A stretch of 64,000 nucleotides of DNA, taken from the NCBI RefSeq assembly GCF_007990265.1, contig NZ_BJWH01000016.1:1-64000 (forward strand), read 5' to 3'. The position numbers and the translations under genes are program-made. The stretch is from Cellulomonas terrae (GTDB lineage: Bacteria > Actinomycetota > Actinomycetes > Actinomycetales > Cellulomonadaceae). Below the pieces are notes generated by a model. That model made no database searches. It saw nothing but the letters and a program-made list of their open reading frames with translations, and had not been told where the DNA came from. Position 1 is the stretch's first letter. Every line of letters starts with the position of its first letter. Below, in pieces: positions 26,563 through 36,211 of this stretch.

Positions 26563-27072
26563 TCAGGAGGCGGTGTCGAGGCGTCGTTCCATGAGGACGA
26601 CGTCTCGCCACTGCCCCGCGAGCGGACCGTACGTCATGCGACCGAGCCGCTCCCGGGTGCCGACGACGCGGAACCCGGCGGCGGTGTGCAGGGCGATGCT
26701 CGCGGAGTTCTCGGGGAAGATGCCCGACTGCACGGTCCAGACGCCGCCGGCCGCCGCGGAGCCGAGCAGCGCGTCGAGCAGCGCCCGGCCGACGCCGCGT
26801 CCGCGCGCCGCCGGGTCGACGTACACGGAGTGCTCGATCACCCCCGCGTACACGCACCGGTCGGAGACCGCGGACGCGGCGGCCCAGCCGAGCACCCGGC
26901 CGTCGTCGTCGAGGGCGACGAACCGGTGCTCGCGCACCTTCCCGGCGTCGAAGGCGTCCCACGTCGGCGGGGCCGACTCGAAGGTCGCGTGCCCGGTCGC
27001 GATGCCCTCGGCGTAGATGCGCTCGACCTCGGGCCAGTGCTCCGCGGTCAGCGGTCCGACGTGGAAGGTCAT
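26563..27072 (-). CDS. ArsN1-like / phosphinothricin-type N-acetyltransferase
   Basis: This 169-aa GNAT enzyme is close in pattern to phosphinothricin acetyltransferase and MnaT. ERIYAEGIATGHATFESAPPTW is the family N-terminus (split: ERIYAEGIATGHATF, ESAPPTW). EHSVYVDPAARGRGVGRALLDALL is the acetyl-CoA-binding strand and loop (EHSVYVDPAARGRGVG). SGIFPENSASIALHTAAGFRVVG and GQWRDVVLMERRL end the fold. ArsN1 enzymes of this family acetylate arsinothricin and are encoded in ars operons. Here the start codon overlaps the arsR stop by four bases, and arsM lies across the divergent promoter, so ArsN1 is the best reading. Phosphinothricin or methionine-sulfone acetylation remains possible. Confidence 0.82.
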   Translation of the reverse strand: MTFHVGPLTAEHWPEVERIYAEGIATGHATFESAPPTWDAFDAGKVREHRFVALDDDGRVLGWAAASAVSDRCVYAGVIEHSVYVDPAARGRGVGRALLDALLGSAAAGGVWTVQSGIFPENSASIALHTAAGFRVVGTRERLGRMTYGPLAGQWRDVVLMERRLDTAS

Positions 27073-27437
27073 GCGGCGCTCCCCGTCAGGTGAGCGCCCA
27101 GGTGCGTCGTCACCGACTCGAGCGCACCGGGCACCAGCGCGAAGTAGGCCCACACACCGCGCTTGTCCCGCGTGATGAGGCCGGCGTCGGTGAGCACCTT
27201 GAGATGGTGCGACACGGTCGGCTGGCTCAGGCCGACGGGCTCGATGAGGTCGCAGACGCAGGCCTCCGCGCCGTCGTGCGCCGCGATGAGGGACAGCAGC
27301 CGCAACCGCGCCGGGTCCGCGAGCGCCTTGAGCGTGCGGGCGAGCTGGACGGCGTCCTGCTCGGTGATCGCCGGGCTCGTGGCGGGCGTGCAGCAGGCCG
27401 CGGGAGCGGTCGAGACGGGCAGCAGGTCCAGGGGCAT
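27069..27437 (-). CDS. arsR: ArsR-family As(III)-responsive repressor
   Basis: This 122-aa winged-helix repressor has RTLKALADPARLRLLSLIA and the recognition helix LSQPTVSHHLKVLTDAGLI. Candidate metalloid ligands are Cys15-Cys16 near the N-terminus and Cys60/Cys62 in ACVCDLIEP. The N-terminal Cys pair recalls the Corynebacterium ArsR arrangement rather than the E. coli one. It should leave DNA when trivalent arsenic binds. It is divergent from arsM, overlaps the acetyltransferase gene, and lies next to palindromic operator candidates. Confidence 0.93.
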   Translation of the reverse strand: MPLDLLPVSTAPAACCTPATSPAITEQDAVQLARTLKALADPARLRLLSLIAAHDGAEACVCDLIEPVGLSQPTVSHHLKVLTDAGLITRDKRGVWAYFALVPGALESVTTHLGAHLTGSAA

Positions 27438-27466
27438 GGGGCAAGTATGGAACGGAGATTGACGGC

Positions 27467-27522
27467 TGTCGATATTGACGCGCGCCCCCGCGCGGTGCAG
27501 AGTCGCATCGACAAAGGTCGAT
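27467..27522. promoter_or_regulatory. ArsR operator candidates between arsR and arsM
   Basis: ATCGACAAAGGTCGAT (27507-27522) is a perfect 6-bp dyad followed by ATC, immediately upstream of the arsM ribosome site AAGGAG. A related half-site, TGTCGATAT, lies at 27467-27475, nearer arsR. The shared element is ATATCGAC. These positions would let ArsR repress both divergent transcripts. Confidence 0.6.
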
Positions 27523-27538
27523 ATCTAAGGAGACTCCC

Positions 27539-28282
27539 ATGGACGACGTCCGCAAGCAGGTCCGCCAGCGCTACGCCCTCGCCGCGGTGCAGCCCGCGAA
27601 CGACGGGTGCTGCGGCGGGTCGTGCGCCCCCACCGACGAGAGCTTCGGCCAGGCGCTCTACGACGCGACCGAGGTCGCCGGTCTCCCAGTCGAGGCGCTC
27701 GCCGCGTCGCTCGGCTGCGGCAACCCCCTGACCGTCGCGGACCTGACGCCCGGGGAGCGGGTGCTCGACCTCGGCTCCGGCGGCGGCATCGACGTCCTCC
27801 TGTCGGCCCGCCGCGTCGGTCCCACCGGCTTCGCGTACGGCGTGGACATGACCGACGAGATGCTCGACCTCGCCCGGGCGAACGCGACGAGGGCCGGAGC
27901 GACCAACGTCGAGTTCCGCAAGGGCACCATCGAGGACCTGCCGTTCGCGGACGGCTCGGTCGACGTCGTCATCTCGAACTGCGTCGTGAACCTCTCGCCG
28001 GACAAGCCCGCGGTCCTCGGCGAGGTCTACCGCGTGCTCGCCGACGGTGGCCGGGTCGGCATCTCCGACGTCGTCGCCGAGGACCACCTGACGCCCGAGG
28101 AGCGCGCCGAGCGTGGTTCCTACGTGGGCTGCATCGCCGGCGCCCTGTCCCGCTCCGAGTACCTCACGGGCCTGGCCGACGCCGGCTTCGTCGACGCAGA
28201 CGTCACCTTCACCCACCAGGTCGCCGACGGGATGCACGGCGCAGTCGTCCGCGCCCGCAAGCCGGTCGCCGGTCACGACTGA
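27539..28282 (+). CDS. arsM: Arsenite S-adenosylmethionine methyltransferase ArsM
   Basis: This 247-aa methyltransferase converts As(III) to methylated arsenicals. The N-terminal DGCCGGSCAPTDE (Cys24, 25, 29) is a common ArsM feature. The SAM-binding motif is VLDLGSGGGIDVLLSAR. Further cysteines that can bind As(III) are in ASLGCGNPLT, VISNCVVNLSPDK and YVGCIAGAL, all diagnostic for the family. The ATG follows TAAGGAGACTCCC. It is divergent from arsR, and the locus has no arsenite pump or arsenate reductase in this window. Confidence 0.95.
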   Translation: MDDVRKQVRQRYALAAVQPANDGCCGGSCAPTDESFGQALYDATEVAGLPVEALAASLGCGNPLTVADLTPGERVLDLGSGGGIDVLLSARRVGPTGFAYGVDMTDEMLDLARANATRAGATNVEFRKGTIEDLPFADGSVDVVISNCVVNLSPDKPAVLGEVYRVLADGGRVGISDVVAEDHLTPEERAERGSYVGCIAGALSRSEYLTGLADAGFVDADVTFTHQVADGMHGAVVRARKPVAGHD

Positions 28283-28291
28283 GCCGGACCG

Positions 28292-28321
28292 CGTCGGCGG
28301 GCCGCCCGGCCCCGTCCGACG
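28292..28321 (+). terminator. Probable arsM terminator
   Basis: CGTCGG and CCGACG flank an inner GGGCC/GGCCC pairing in an imperfect GC-rich hairpin that begins ten bases after the arsM stop. No U-tract follows, as usual in this window. Confidence 0.45.
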
Positions 28322-28349
28322 AGCAGCTGGGCGTGGCCCGACAACGGTG

Positions 28350-28387
28350 CGTCAAGACCTGGGGCGGTGGCGTCAAGATTCCGTCAA
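28350..28387 (+). promoter_or_regulatory. Phased CGTCAA direct repeats upstream of kdp (candidate KdpE sites)
   Basis: CGTCAA occurs at 28350, 28371 and 28382. The first two sit in identical GCGTCAAGA contexts. Spacings of 21 and 11 bp are close to two and one helical turns, so all three lie on nearly one DNA face, as OmpR-family regulators such as KdpE require. A possible -10, TAGACC, lies about 30 bases further down at 28417-28422. Confidence 0.55.
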
Positions 28388-28503
28388 CGGGGGCCGTCGG
28401 GGCCCGTCCCTGGGCGTAGACCTGCGGTTGCGGCCCCGGTGAGAGGGCCGTCGGCGGCCCCCTGACGGTGCTGCCGACCGTCGTCGAAAGCGCTGTGAGA
28501 CCC

Positions 28504-28587
28504 ATGGCCGACCTGGCCTTCCTCGCGCTGACCGTGGCGTTCTTCGCCACCGTCGCGCTCGTCGCCCGTCGGACGGACCGCGCATGA
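28504..28587 (+). CDS. Small membrane protein at the head of the kdp operon
   Basis: This 27-residue ORF ([20 protein letters not shown] then ARRTDRA) is a single hydrophobic helix followed by a basic end. Its stop overlaps the kdpF start by four bases, so it is coupled to the operon. Actinobacterial kdp operons often have such a second tiny membrane ORF before kdpF. It may assist complex assembly or simply couple translation. Confidence 0.65.
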   Translation: MADLAFLALTVAFFATVALVARRTDRA

Positions 28588-28676
28588 GCGCCGCGGACGT
28601 CGTCGGCCTGGTCCTCGCCGGTGCGCTGCTGGTGTACCTGGTGGTCCAGCTGCTGCGCTCGGACAGGGTCCGATGA
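28584..28676 (+). CDS. kdpF: K+-transporting ATPase subunit KdpF
   Basis: This peptide of 30 residues has one membrane helix ([19 protein letters not shown]) and a charged tail, RSDRVR, which is the size and pattern of KdpF. KdpF stabilises the KdpABC complex. Its stop overlaps the kdpA start in ATGA. Confidence 0.88.
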   Translation: MSAADVVGLVLAGALLVYLVVQLLRSDRVR

Positions 28677-30337
28677 GCACCACGTGGACCGCGGTCGGGC
28701 AGATCGCGATCGTCGTCCTGGTCCTGGCGGTCGCGCACCGGCCCCTCGGTGACTACCTGTTCCGGACCCTGACGTCGCCGAGGCACCTCGCGGTCGAGCG
28801 GCTCGGGTACCGGGTCATGCGCGTCGACCCCGACGCCGAGCAGCGGTGGAGCACCTACCTGCTGTCGGTGCTCGGCTTCTCGCTGGCCTCCGTCCTGGTC
28901 CTGTTCGGCCTCGGGCGACTGCAGGACCGGCTGCCGCTCGACCTGGGCATGGCCCCGCTCGACCCCGCCGGGGCGTGGAACACCGCGGTCTCGTTCGTCA
29001 CCAACACCAACTGGCAGTGGTACTCGGGCGAGGCTGCCGCGGGCCACCTGTTCCAGATGGCCGGGCTCGCGGTGCAGAACTTCGTGTCCGCCGCGGTCGG
29101 GATCGCCGTCCTCGCGGCGCTGGCGCGCGGGTTCGCACGGCACGGGACGGACTCGCGCGTCGGCAACTTCTGGGCGGACCTCGTCCGGGTGACGGTGCGG
29201 GTGCTGCTGCCGCTGGCGTTCGTCGCGGCCCTCGCGCTGGTCGCCGGTGGCGTCATCCAGAACCTGGGCGCCCACACCGAGATCACGACGCTGGCCGGCG
29301 GCACGCAGTCCGCGCTCGGCGGGCCGGTCGCCTCGCAGGAGGCCATCAAGGAGCTCGGCACCAACGGGGGTGGGTTCTTCAACGCCAACTCCGCGCACCC
29401 GTTCGAGAACCCCACCCCGTGGACCAACGCCCTCGAGGTCGTGCTGCTGCTGCTCCTCCCGTTCAGCCTGCCGCGCACGTTCGGTCGGATGGTGGGGGAC
29501 CGTCGGCAGGGCTGGGCGATCCTCGCCGCGATGTCGACCCTGTGGGTCGCCGCGGTCGGCCTGCTCACGTGGGCGGAGCTGGCCGGACCGGGGCTGGTCC
29601 CCGGAACGGCCGGGGGAGCGATGGAGGGCAAGGAGGTCCGCTTCGGCGAGGCCGCGTCCGCCCTGTTCGCCGCGTCGACGACGATGACGTCGACCGGTGC
29701 CGTGAACTCGATGCACGACTCGCTGACCGCGCCGGGCGGAGGGGTCGCGCTCGTGGGGATGCTGCTCGGTGAGGTGTCGCCCGGCGGTGTCGGCAGCGGG
29801 CTCTACGGGATGGTCGTGCTGATCGTCGTCGCGGTGTTCCTGGCCGGACTGATGGTCGGCCGGACGCCGGAGTACCTGGGCAAGAAGATCGGCCGGCAGG
29901 AGATCACGCTCGTCGCGCTGTCCGTGCTGACGATGCCCGCGGTCGTGCTCGTCGGCTCCGCGATCGCCGTCTCGGTGCCGGCGGGCCTGGCAGGTCAGCT
30001 GCAGGGCGGCCCGCACGGGCTGTCCGAGATCCTGTACGCCTTCGCGTCCGCCGGGAACAACAACGGCTCCGCGTTCGCCGGGCTCACCGCGGGCACGCCG
30101 TTCTACAACACCCTCCTCGGCCTCGCGATGCTCGTCGGCCGGTTCGTGCCCATCGCGCTGGTGCTGGCCCTGGCCGGCCTGCTGGCGAGCCAGCGGAAGG
30201 TGCCCGAGGGCGCCGGCACGCTGCCCACCCACACGCCCCTGTTCGTGGGCCTCCTGGTGACCGTGACCCTCGTGGTCGTCGGCCTCACGTTCGTCCCCGT
30301 CCTGTCCCTCGGTCCTGTCGTGGAGTCCCTGTCATGA
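28673..30337 (+). CDS. kdpA: K+-transporting ATPase subunit KdpA
   Basis: This 554-aa channel-like subunit selects and binds potassium. About ten membrane helices carry the four-fold selectivity-filter segments: [44 protein letters not shown] and [12 protein letters not shown]. The N-terminus [12 protein letters not shown] is typical. Length equals E. coli KdpA. Four-base overlaps with kdpF and kdpB show tight coupling. Confidence 0.98.
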   Translation: MSTTWTAVGQIAIVVLVLAVAHRPLGDYLFRTLTSPRHLAVERLGYRVMRVDPDAEQRWSTYLLSVLGFSLASVLVLFGLGRLQDRLPLDLGMAPLDPAGAWNTAVSFVTNTNWQWYSGEAAAGHLFQMAGLAVQNFVSAAVGIAVLAALARGFARHGTDSRVGNFWADLVRVTVRVLLPLAFVAALALVAGGVIQNLGAHTEITTLAGGTQSALGGPVASQEAIKELGTNGGGFFNANSAHPFENPTPWTNALEVVLLLLLPFSLPRTFGRMVGDRRQGWAILAAMSTLWVAAVGLLTWAELAGPGLVPGTAGGAMEGKEVRFGEAASALFAASTTMTSTGAVNSMHDSLTAPGGGVALVGMLLGEVSPGGVGSGLYGMVVLIVVAVFLAGLMVGRTPEYLGKKIGRQEITLVALSVLTMPAVVLVGSAIAVSVPAGLAGQLQGGPHGLSEILYAFASAGNNNGSAFAGLTAGTPFYNTLLGLAMLVGRFVPIALVLALAGLLASQRKVPEGAGTLPTHTPLFVGLLVTVTLVVVGLTFVPVLSLGPVVESLS

Positions 30338-32385
30338 GCACCACCGTCCTGCCGAAGCCGCCCACCGCGGCCCCACCGGCGATCTCGCCGCGGCAGCTCT
30401 CCGCCGCACTGCCCGGTGCGCTGCGCGGGCTGGACCCGCGTCGCCTGCGGGACTCGCCGGTCATGTTCGTCGTCGAGGTCGGCGCCGCGTTCACCACGGT
30501 CCTGGCGATCCTCGAGCCGAGCGCGTTCGCCTGGTCGATCACCGTCTGGCTGTGGCTCACCGTCGTGTTCGCGACGCTCGCGGAGTCCGTCGCGGAGGGG
30601 CGCGGCAAGGCACAGGCCGCCAGCCTGCGGGCCACGCAGCGGGAGACGACCGAACGCAAGGTCGTCGGCGCGGACACGACCGAGGTGCCGTCGTCGTCGC
30701 TGCGGGTCGGGGACGTCGTGGTCGTCGTCGCGGGGGAGACCATCCCCGGCGACGGGGACGTGATCGAGGGTGTCGCGAGCGTCGACGAGTCCGCGATCAC
30801 CGGTGAGTCGGCCCCGGTGATCCGCGAGTCCGGCGGCGACCGGTCGGCGGTCACCGGGGGGACGGTGGTCCTGTCCGACCGGATCGTCGTGCGGATCACC
30901 GCACCCGCCGGCCACACGTTCGTCGACCGGATGATCGCGCTGGTCGAGGGCTCGGAGCGGCAGAAGACCCCCAACGAGGTCGCGCTCAACGTCCTGCTCA
31001 CGACGCTGACGATCGTGTTCCTGCTGGCGGTCGTCACGCTGCAGCCGTTCGCGGTCTACTCGGGTGCGCCGCAGACGCTCGTCGTGCTGGTCGCGCTGCT
31101 GGTCTGCCTCATCCCGACCACCATCGGCGCCCTGCTGTCCGCGATCGGCATCGCGGGCATGGACCGCCTGGTCCGGCGCAACGTGCTCGCGATGTCCGGC
31201 CGCGCGGTCGAGGCCGCCGGCGACGTCGACGTGCTGCTGCTCGACAAGACGGGCACCATCACGCTCGGCAACCGGCAGGCGGCCGACCTCCTGCCCGCGG
31301 CGGGCATCGCCCCGGAGGCGCTCGCGGACGCCGCCCAGCTGTCGTCGATGGCCGACGAGACTCCGGAGGGCCGATCCGTCCTCGTGCTGGTCAAGGAGCG
31401 GTTCGGGCTGCGCGAGCGGCACGACCTGGCCGGCGCGGAGCTGGTGCCGTTCGCCGCGCGGACCCGGATGAGCGGGGTCGACCTGCCGGGTCGGCGGGTC
31501 CGCAAGGGCGCCGCCGCCGCGGTCACCGAGTGGGTCCGCTCGACGGGCGGGCACGCGTCGGACGACGTCGCGGCGACGGTCGACGCGATCTCCGCGTCGG
31601 GCGGCACACCGCTCGTCGTCGCGGAGCAGCACGCCGACGGTCCGGCGCGGGTCCTCGGGGTCATCCACCTCAAGGACGTCGTGAAGGACGGCATGCGGGA
31701 GCGGTTCGACGCGCTGCGGGCCATGGGCATCCGGACGGTCATGGTCACGGGCGACAACCCGCTGACCGCGAAGGCCATCGGCGACGAGGCGGGCGTGGAC
31801 GACGTGCTCGCCGAGGCGACGCCGGAGGACAAGCTCGCGCTCATCCGCCGCGAGCAGGAGGGCGGGCGGCTGGTCGCGATGGCGGGCGACGGGACGAACG
31901 ACGCCCCGGCGCTCGCCCAGGCCGACGTCGGCGTCGCGATGAACACGGGCACGAGCGCCGCCAAGGAGGCGGGCAACATGGTCGACCTCGACTCGAACCC
32001 GACCAAGCTGCTCGAGATCGTCGAGATCGGCAAGCAGCTGCTCATCACGCGCGGCGCGCTGACCACCTTCTCGGTGGCCAACGACGTCGCCAAGTACTTC
32101 GCGATCCTGCCCGCGATGTTCGTCGTCGCGTTCCCGCAGCTCGGCGTGCTCAACGTGATGCACCTGACCAGCCCGCAGTCGGCGATCCTCTCGGCCGTCG
32201 TCTTCAACGCGCTCGTCATCGTGGCCCTGCTGCCGCTGGCCCTGCGCGGGGTGCGCTACACCCCGGCCTCGGCGAGCGCGCTGCTGCGCCGCAACCTGCT
32301 GGTCTACGGGCTCGGCGGCATCATCGCCCCGTTCCTCGGGATCAAGCTCATCGACCTGCTCGTCACCGCCCTGGGGATGTCCTGA
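30334..32385 (+). CDS. kdpB: K+-transporting ATPase subunit KdpB
   Basis: This P-type ATPase subunit has 683 aa. The phosphorylated Asp is in [13 protein letters not shown], the actuator loop is ITGESAPVI, and the hinge motif is [20 protein letters not shown]. Membrane helices lie at about 50-95, 220-275 and 570-680. It hydrolyses ATP to drive high-affinity potassium uptake through KdpA. The stop shares one base with the kdpC start. Confidence 0.98.
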   Translation: MSTTVLPKPPTAAPPAISPRQLSAALPGALRGLDPRRLRDSPVMFVVEVGAAFTTVLAILEPSAFAWSITVWLWLTVVFATLAESVAEGRGKAQAASLRATQRETTERKVVGADTTEVPSSSLRVGDVVVVVAGETIPGDGDVIEGVASVDESAITGESAPVIRESGGDRSAVTGGTVVLSDRIVVRITAPAGHTFVDRMIALVEGSERQKTPNEVALNVLLTTLTIVFLLAVVTLQPFAVYSGAPQTLVVLVALLVCLIPTTIGALLSAIGIAGMDRLVRRNVLAMSGRAVEAAGDVDVLLLDKTGTITLGNRQAADLLPAAGIAPEALADAAQLSSMADETPEGRSVLVLVKERFGLRERHDLAGAELVPFAARTRMSGVDLPGRRVRKGAAAAVTEWVRSTGGHASDDVAATVDAISASGGTPLVVAEQHADGPARVLGVIHLKDVVKDGMRERFDALRAMGIRTVMVTGDNPLTAKAIGDEAGVDDVLAEATPEDKLALIRREQEGGRLVAMAGDGTNDAPALAQADVGVAMNTGTSAAKEAGNMVDLDSNPTKLLEIVEIGKQLLITRGALTTFSVANDVAKYFAILPAMFVVAFPQLGVLNVMHLTSPQSAILSAVVFNALVIVALLPLALRGVRYTPASASALLRRNLLVYGLGGIIAPFLGIKLIDLLVTALGMS

Positions 32386-33005
32386 TGACCACCGGATCCG
32401 ACACCGTCGCGCTCGCGCGCCAGACCTGGGCCGGGCTGCGCGTGCTGCTCGTCCTCACCCTCGTGCTCGGCTTCGCCTACCCCCTCGCGGTCACCGGCGT
32501 CGCGCAGGTGGCGTTCCCGTGGCAGGCGGACGGGTCGCTCGTCTCGGCGACGGGGGAGCGCGTGACGTCGCGCGACGACGCCGTGGGGTCGCTGCTGGTC
32601 GGGCAGGCGTTCGACGGCCCGCAGTGGTTCCACCCCCGCCCGTCGGCGGCCGGCGACGGGTACGACACGCTCGCGTCCGCGGGGTCGAACCTCGGCCCGC
32701 AGAACGAGGACCTGCTCGTGGCCGTCGAGGAGCGCCGCGCCGCCGTGGCCGAGGAGGAGGCCGTCGACCCCGCCGACGTGCCCGTCGACGCCCTGACGGC
32801 GTCGGCATCGGGCCTCGACCCCGACATCTCCCCGGCGTACGCGCGGCTCCAGGTCGCCCGGGTCGCGCGGGAGCGGGGGCTGTCCGCGGACGAGGTCCGC
32901 GCGCTCGTCGACGACGCGACGGTCGGCCGTGACCTCGGCGTCCTCGGCGAGCCCCGGGTGAACGTGCTCCGCCTGAACCTGGCGCTGCACACAATGGGCT
33001 CATGA
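32385..33005 (+). CDS. kdpC: K+-transporting ATPase subunit KdpC
   Basis: This 206-aa subunit has one N-terminal membrane helix ([21 protein letters not shown], shortened to [16 protein letters not shown]) and an external domain. Family motifs are [54 protein letters not shown] and [10 protein letters not shown]. It completes KdpFABC, and the stop overlaps the kdpD start by four bases. Confidence 0.97.
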   Translation: MTTGSDTVALARQTWAGLRVLLVLTLVLGFAYPLAVTGVAQVAFPWQADGSLVSATGERVTSRDDAVGSLLVGQAFDGPQWFHPRPSAAGDGYDTLASAGSNLGPQNEDLLVAVEERRAAVAEEEAVDPADVPVDALTASASGLDPDISPAYARLQVARVARERGLSADEVRALVDDATVGRDLGVLGEPRVNVLRLNLALHTMGS

Positions 33006-35512
33006 CCCCAGGCGGCGATCTCCCGAGGCGCGGCCGGCTGACCGTGTACCTCGGCGCGGCCCCGGGCGTCGGGAAGACGTACGCGATGCTCGACGAGGCC
33101 CACCGCCGCCTGTCGCGCGGGACCGACGTGGTGGTAGGGCTGGTCGAGGACCATGGCCGGCTCGCGACGGCGGCGCTGCTCGAAGGGCTCGAGGTCCTGC
33201 CGCGGCGCACGGTGGAGCACCGCGGGACCGAGCTCACCGAGCTGGACGTCGACGCGGTCCTGGCGCGGGCCCCGCAGGTCGTCATGGTCGACGAGCTCGC
33301 GCACACCAACGTGCCGGGCAGCACCCACCCGAAGCGGTGGCAGGACGTGCACGACCTGCTCGCCGCGGGCATCGACGTGGTGACCACCGTGAACGTGCAG
33401 CACCTGGAGTCGCTCAACGACGACGTCGAGGCCATCACGGGCGTCCGGCAGCGCGAGACCGTGCCGGACCACGTGGTGCGCGACGCGGACCAGATCCAGC
33501 TCGTCGACCTCGCCCCGGAGGCGCTGCGCCGCCGGCTCGCGCACGGCAACGTGTACCGGGCCGACCAGGTCGACGCGTCCCTGACGCGGTACTTCCGCGT
33601 CGGCAACCTCACCGCGCTGCGCGAGCTGGCGCTGCTCTGGTTGGCGGACCGGGTGGACGACGCGCTGACCACCTACCGGCGCGACCACCGGATCGAGTCG
33701 CCGTGGCCGGCCCGCGAGCGCGTCGTGGTCGCCGTCACGGGTGGTCCGGAGGGGGACACACTGCTGCGGCGCGGGGCGCGGATCGCCCAGCGCGCGGCCG
33801 GCTCGGAGCTCCAGGCCGTGCACGTGCTGGCGACCGACGGGCTGCCGAGCGCCCCACCCGCCCGCATCGCCGAGCAGCGGGCGCTGGTCGAGTCGCTCGG
33901 CGGGACCTTCCACACGGTCGTCGGCGAGGACGTCCCGACCGCGGTCGTGGACTTCGCGCGCGGCGTGAACGCCACGATGATCGTCGTCGGAGTGTCGCGC
34001 CGCAGCCGCTGGCGGGAGGCCGTCCGGGAGAGCAACGGCACCGAGATCGCCCGCCTCGCCGGCCTCATCGACGTGCACCTGGTCTCCCACGAGAAGGCCC
34101 GGGCCGGTCGACGGCACCCCCGCCGCTCGCCCCTGTCCCGGTCGCGCGTGCTCGCGGGATGGTCGGCCGCCCTGCTCGGGCCGGTGCTGCTCACGGTGCT
34201 GCTCTCCGCGCTGCGCGACGTGGTCGGGCTGCCGACCGAGCTGATGCTCTTCCTGGCGCTGACCGTGCTGGTCGCCCTCATCGGCGGCCTGTGGCCCGCG
34301 ATCGTCAGCGCCGTCGTCGGATTCTTGCTGCTCAACTGGTTCTTCACGCTGCCCACCGGGCGGCTGACCGTCGCCGAGCCCGAGAACGCCCTCGCGCTGG
34401 GCGTGTTCGTGCTGGTGGCGGCCGGTGTCGCCTCGGTGGTGGACCTGGCCGCGCGGCGCACGACCGAGGCGTTCCGCGCGCGCGCCGAGGCGTCGGCCCT
34501 GGCCGCCATCTCCCGCTCGGTCCTGTCGGGGGAGGACACCGCGGGTGCGCTGGTCGCCCGGCTGCGGGAGACGTTCACGCTCGAGGCCGTCTCGCTGCTG
34601 ACCCGGACCGAGCGCGGCTGGGACGTCCTGGCGGCGGACGGCGTCGACCCGGCCCGCGACCCCGCGGCCGCCCAGGCGGTGCTCGTCGTCGACGACGACC
34701 GGGTGCTCGCGCTGACCGGTCGGGTGCTGCCCGCTAGCGACCGGCGCGTCCTGGAGGCGTTCGCGTCCCAGGTCGGGATCGTGCTGGAGCAGGAGCGACT
34801 GCGCGAGCAGGCCGAGCAGGCGCGGGTCCTCGGCCAGGCCGACGCCACCCGCACCGCCCTGCTGGCCGCCGTCTCGCACGACCTGCGCACGCCGCTGGCG
34901 ACCATCCGCGCGTCGGTCGACGGGCTCACGTCCACCGAGCTCGACCTCGACGACGCCGACCGCGCGGCCCTCGTCGGCACGCTCGAGGAGTCCACGGCGC
35001 GGCTGGAGCGGCTCATCGACAACCTGCTCGACCTGTCCCGGCTGCAGACCGGTAGCGTCCGACCCGTGCTGCGCGCGACGAGCCTCGACGAGATCGTGCC
35101 GTTCGCGGTCGAGGGCTACGCGCCGGGCGCCGTGGTGCTCGACGTCCCGGACGACCTGCCGCTCGTGCACACCGACCCGGGGCTCCTGGAGCGCGTCGTC
35201 GCCAACCTGGTGTCCAACGCGGTGCGGCACGCCAAGGCCGGCAGCGCGGTGGTCGTGGGGTCCGCCGTCGTGGGCGACGACATCGTGCTGCGGGTGGTCG
35301 ACGACGGGCCGGGCGTCCCCGACGCCGCCAAGGAGCACCTGTTCGCCGCGTTCCAGCGGCTCGGGGACACCAGCGGCACCGGCCTCGGGCTCGGGCTGGC
35401 GGTCGCGGACGGGCTCGCGACCGCGGTCGGCGCCGAGCTCAGCGTCGAGGACACCCCCGGCGGCGGCCTGACCATGCTGGTGACCGTCCCGCTCGCCGAG
35501 CCGGCTGCCTGA
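33002..35512 (+). CDS. kdpD: Sensor histidine kinase KdpD
   Basis: This sensor has 836 aa. An N-terminal KdpD domain (about 10-215) has Walker [12 protein letters not shown] and [13 protein letters not shown] universal-stress-like domain (about 235-365) follows, then four membrane helices (about 385-480) and a GAF-like region (about 495-600). The kinase core has [14 protein letters not shown] with the phospho-accepting His, then NAVRHAK and [14 protein letters not shown]. KdpD senses potassium limitation and phosphorylates KdpE. It is of normal length and overlaps both neighbours. Confidence 0.97.
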   Translation: MTPGGDLPRRGRLTVYLGAAPGVGKTYAMLDEAHRRLSRGTDVVVGLVEDHGRLATAALLEGLEVLPRRTVEHRGTELTELDVDAVLARAPQVVMVDELAHTNVPGSTHPKRWQDVHDLLAAGIDVVTTVNVQHLESLNDDVEAITGVRQRETVPDHVVRDADQIQLVDLAPEALRRRLAHGNVYRADQVDASLTRYFRVGNLTALRELALLWLADRVDDALTTYRRDHRIESPWPARERVVVAVTGGPEGDTLLRRGARIAQRAAGSELQAVHVLATDGLPSAPPARIAEQRALVESLGGTFHTVVGEDVPTAVVDFARGVNATMIVVGVSRRSRWREAVRESNGTEIARLAGLIDVHLVSHEKARAGRRHPRRSPLSRSRVLAGWSAALLGPVLLTVLLSALRDVVGLPTELMLFLALTVLVALIGGLWPAIVSAVVGFLLLNWFFTLPTGRLTVAEPENALALGVFVLVAAGVASVVDLAARRTTEAFRARAEASALAAISRSVLSGEDTAGALVARLRETFTLEAVSLLTRTERGWDVLAADGVDPARDPAAAQAVLVVDDDRVLALTGRVLPASDRRVLEAFASQVGIVLEQERLREQAEQARVLGQADATRTALLAAVSHDLRTPLATIRASVDGLTSTELDLDDADRAALVGTLEESTARLERLIDNLLDLSRLQTGSVRPVLRATSLDEIVPFAVEGYAPGAVVLDVPDDLPLVHTDPGLLERVVANLVSNAVRHAKAGSAVVVGSAVVGDDIVLRVVDDGPGVPDAAKEHLFAAFQRLGDTSGTGLGLGLAVADGLATAVGAELSVEDTPGGGLTMLVTVPLAEPAA

Positions 35513-36198
35513 TGACCGGCAACAGGATCCTCGTGGTCGACGACGAGCCCGGCCTCGCGCACGCGCTGTCGATCACGCTGCGCGCCACGGGCTGGGACGT
35601 CACGACCGCAGCCGACGGGGCCTCCGCGATCTCGTCGGCGGCCGCGCACACCCCCGACGTCGTGCTGCTCGACCTCGGTCTGCCGGACATGAGCGGGCTC
35701 GACGTCATCACCGCGATCCGCGGGTGGAGCCGCGTGCCGATCGTGGTCCTGTCCGCCCGGCAGCACGGCGAGGACAAGGTCGACGCCCTCGACGCGGGGG
35801 CCGACGACTACGTGACCAAGCCGTTCGCGATGAACGAGCTCCTCGCCCGGCTGCGCGCGGCGGTCCGGCGCGCGTCCGTCCCCGCAGACTCCGACGACGC
35901 GGTGGTGACCGCGGGCGCCCTGACCGTCGACCTCGCGCGCCGACGCGTCCTGCGGGACGGGGTCGAGGTCCGGCTGAGCCCCACGGAGTGGTCGATGCTG
36001 GAGGTCCTGGTCCGCAACCGCGGCCGGCTCGTGGGCCGCGTCCAGCTGCTCCAGGAGGTCTGGGGGCCGGGGTACTCCGACGAGACCCACTACCTGCGCG
36101 TCTACTCCGCGCAGCTGCGCCGCAAGCTGGAGGAGGACCCGGCCCACCCGCGCCACCTCATCACGCAGCCGGGCATGGGGTACGTCTTCGAGGTGTGA
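35512..36198 (+). CDS. kdpE: Response regulator KdpE
   Basis: This 228-aa OmpR-family regulator has a receiver domain (about 5-118) with the acidic pair in VVDDEPG, the phosphorylated Asp in VVLLDLGLPDMSG and the Lys in YVTKPFAMNEL. A winged helix (about 130-228) carries SPTEWSMLEVLVRNRGRLVG and THYLRVYSAQLRRKLEEDP. It should activate the kdp promoter, where phased CGTCAA repeats lie upstream. It is the last gene of the Kdp group; the FGE gene begins 13 bases later and may be read through. Confidence 0.97.
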   Translation: MTGNRILVVDDEPGLAHALSITLRATGWDVTTAADGASAISSAAAHTPDVVLLDLGLPDMSGLDVITAIRGWSRVPIVVLSARQHGEDKVDALDAGADDYVTKPFAMNELLARLRAAVRRASVPADSDDAVVTAGALTVDLARRRVLRDGVEVRLSPTEWSMLEVLVRNRGRLVGRVQLLQEVWGPGYSDETHYLRVYSAQLRRKLEEDPAHPRHLITQPGMGYVFEV

Positions 36199-36211
36199 GG
36201 AGGATGTCGTC

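Noticed and set aside
28388..28503. A c-di-AMP (ydaO-type) riboswitch before kdp
   Set aside because: The leader is too short and lacks the conserved core; direct repeats for a DNA-binding regulator are the clearer signal.
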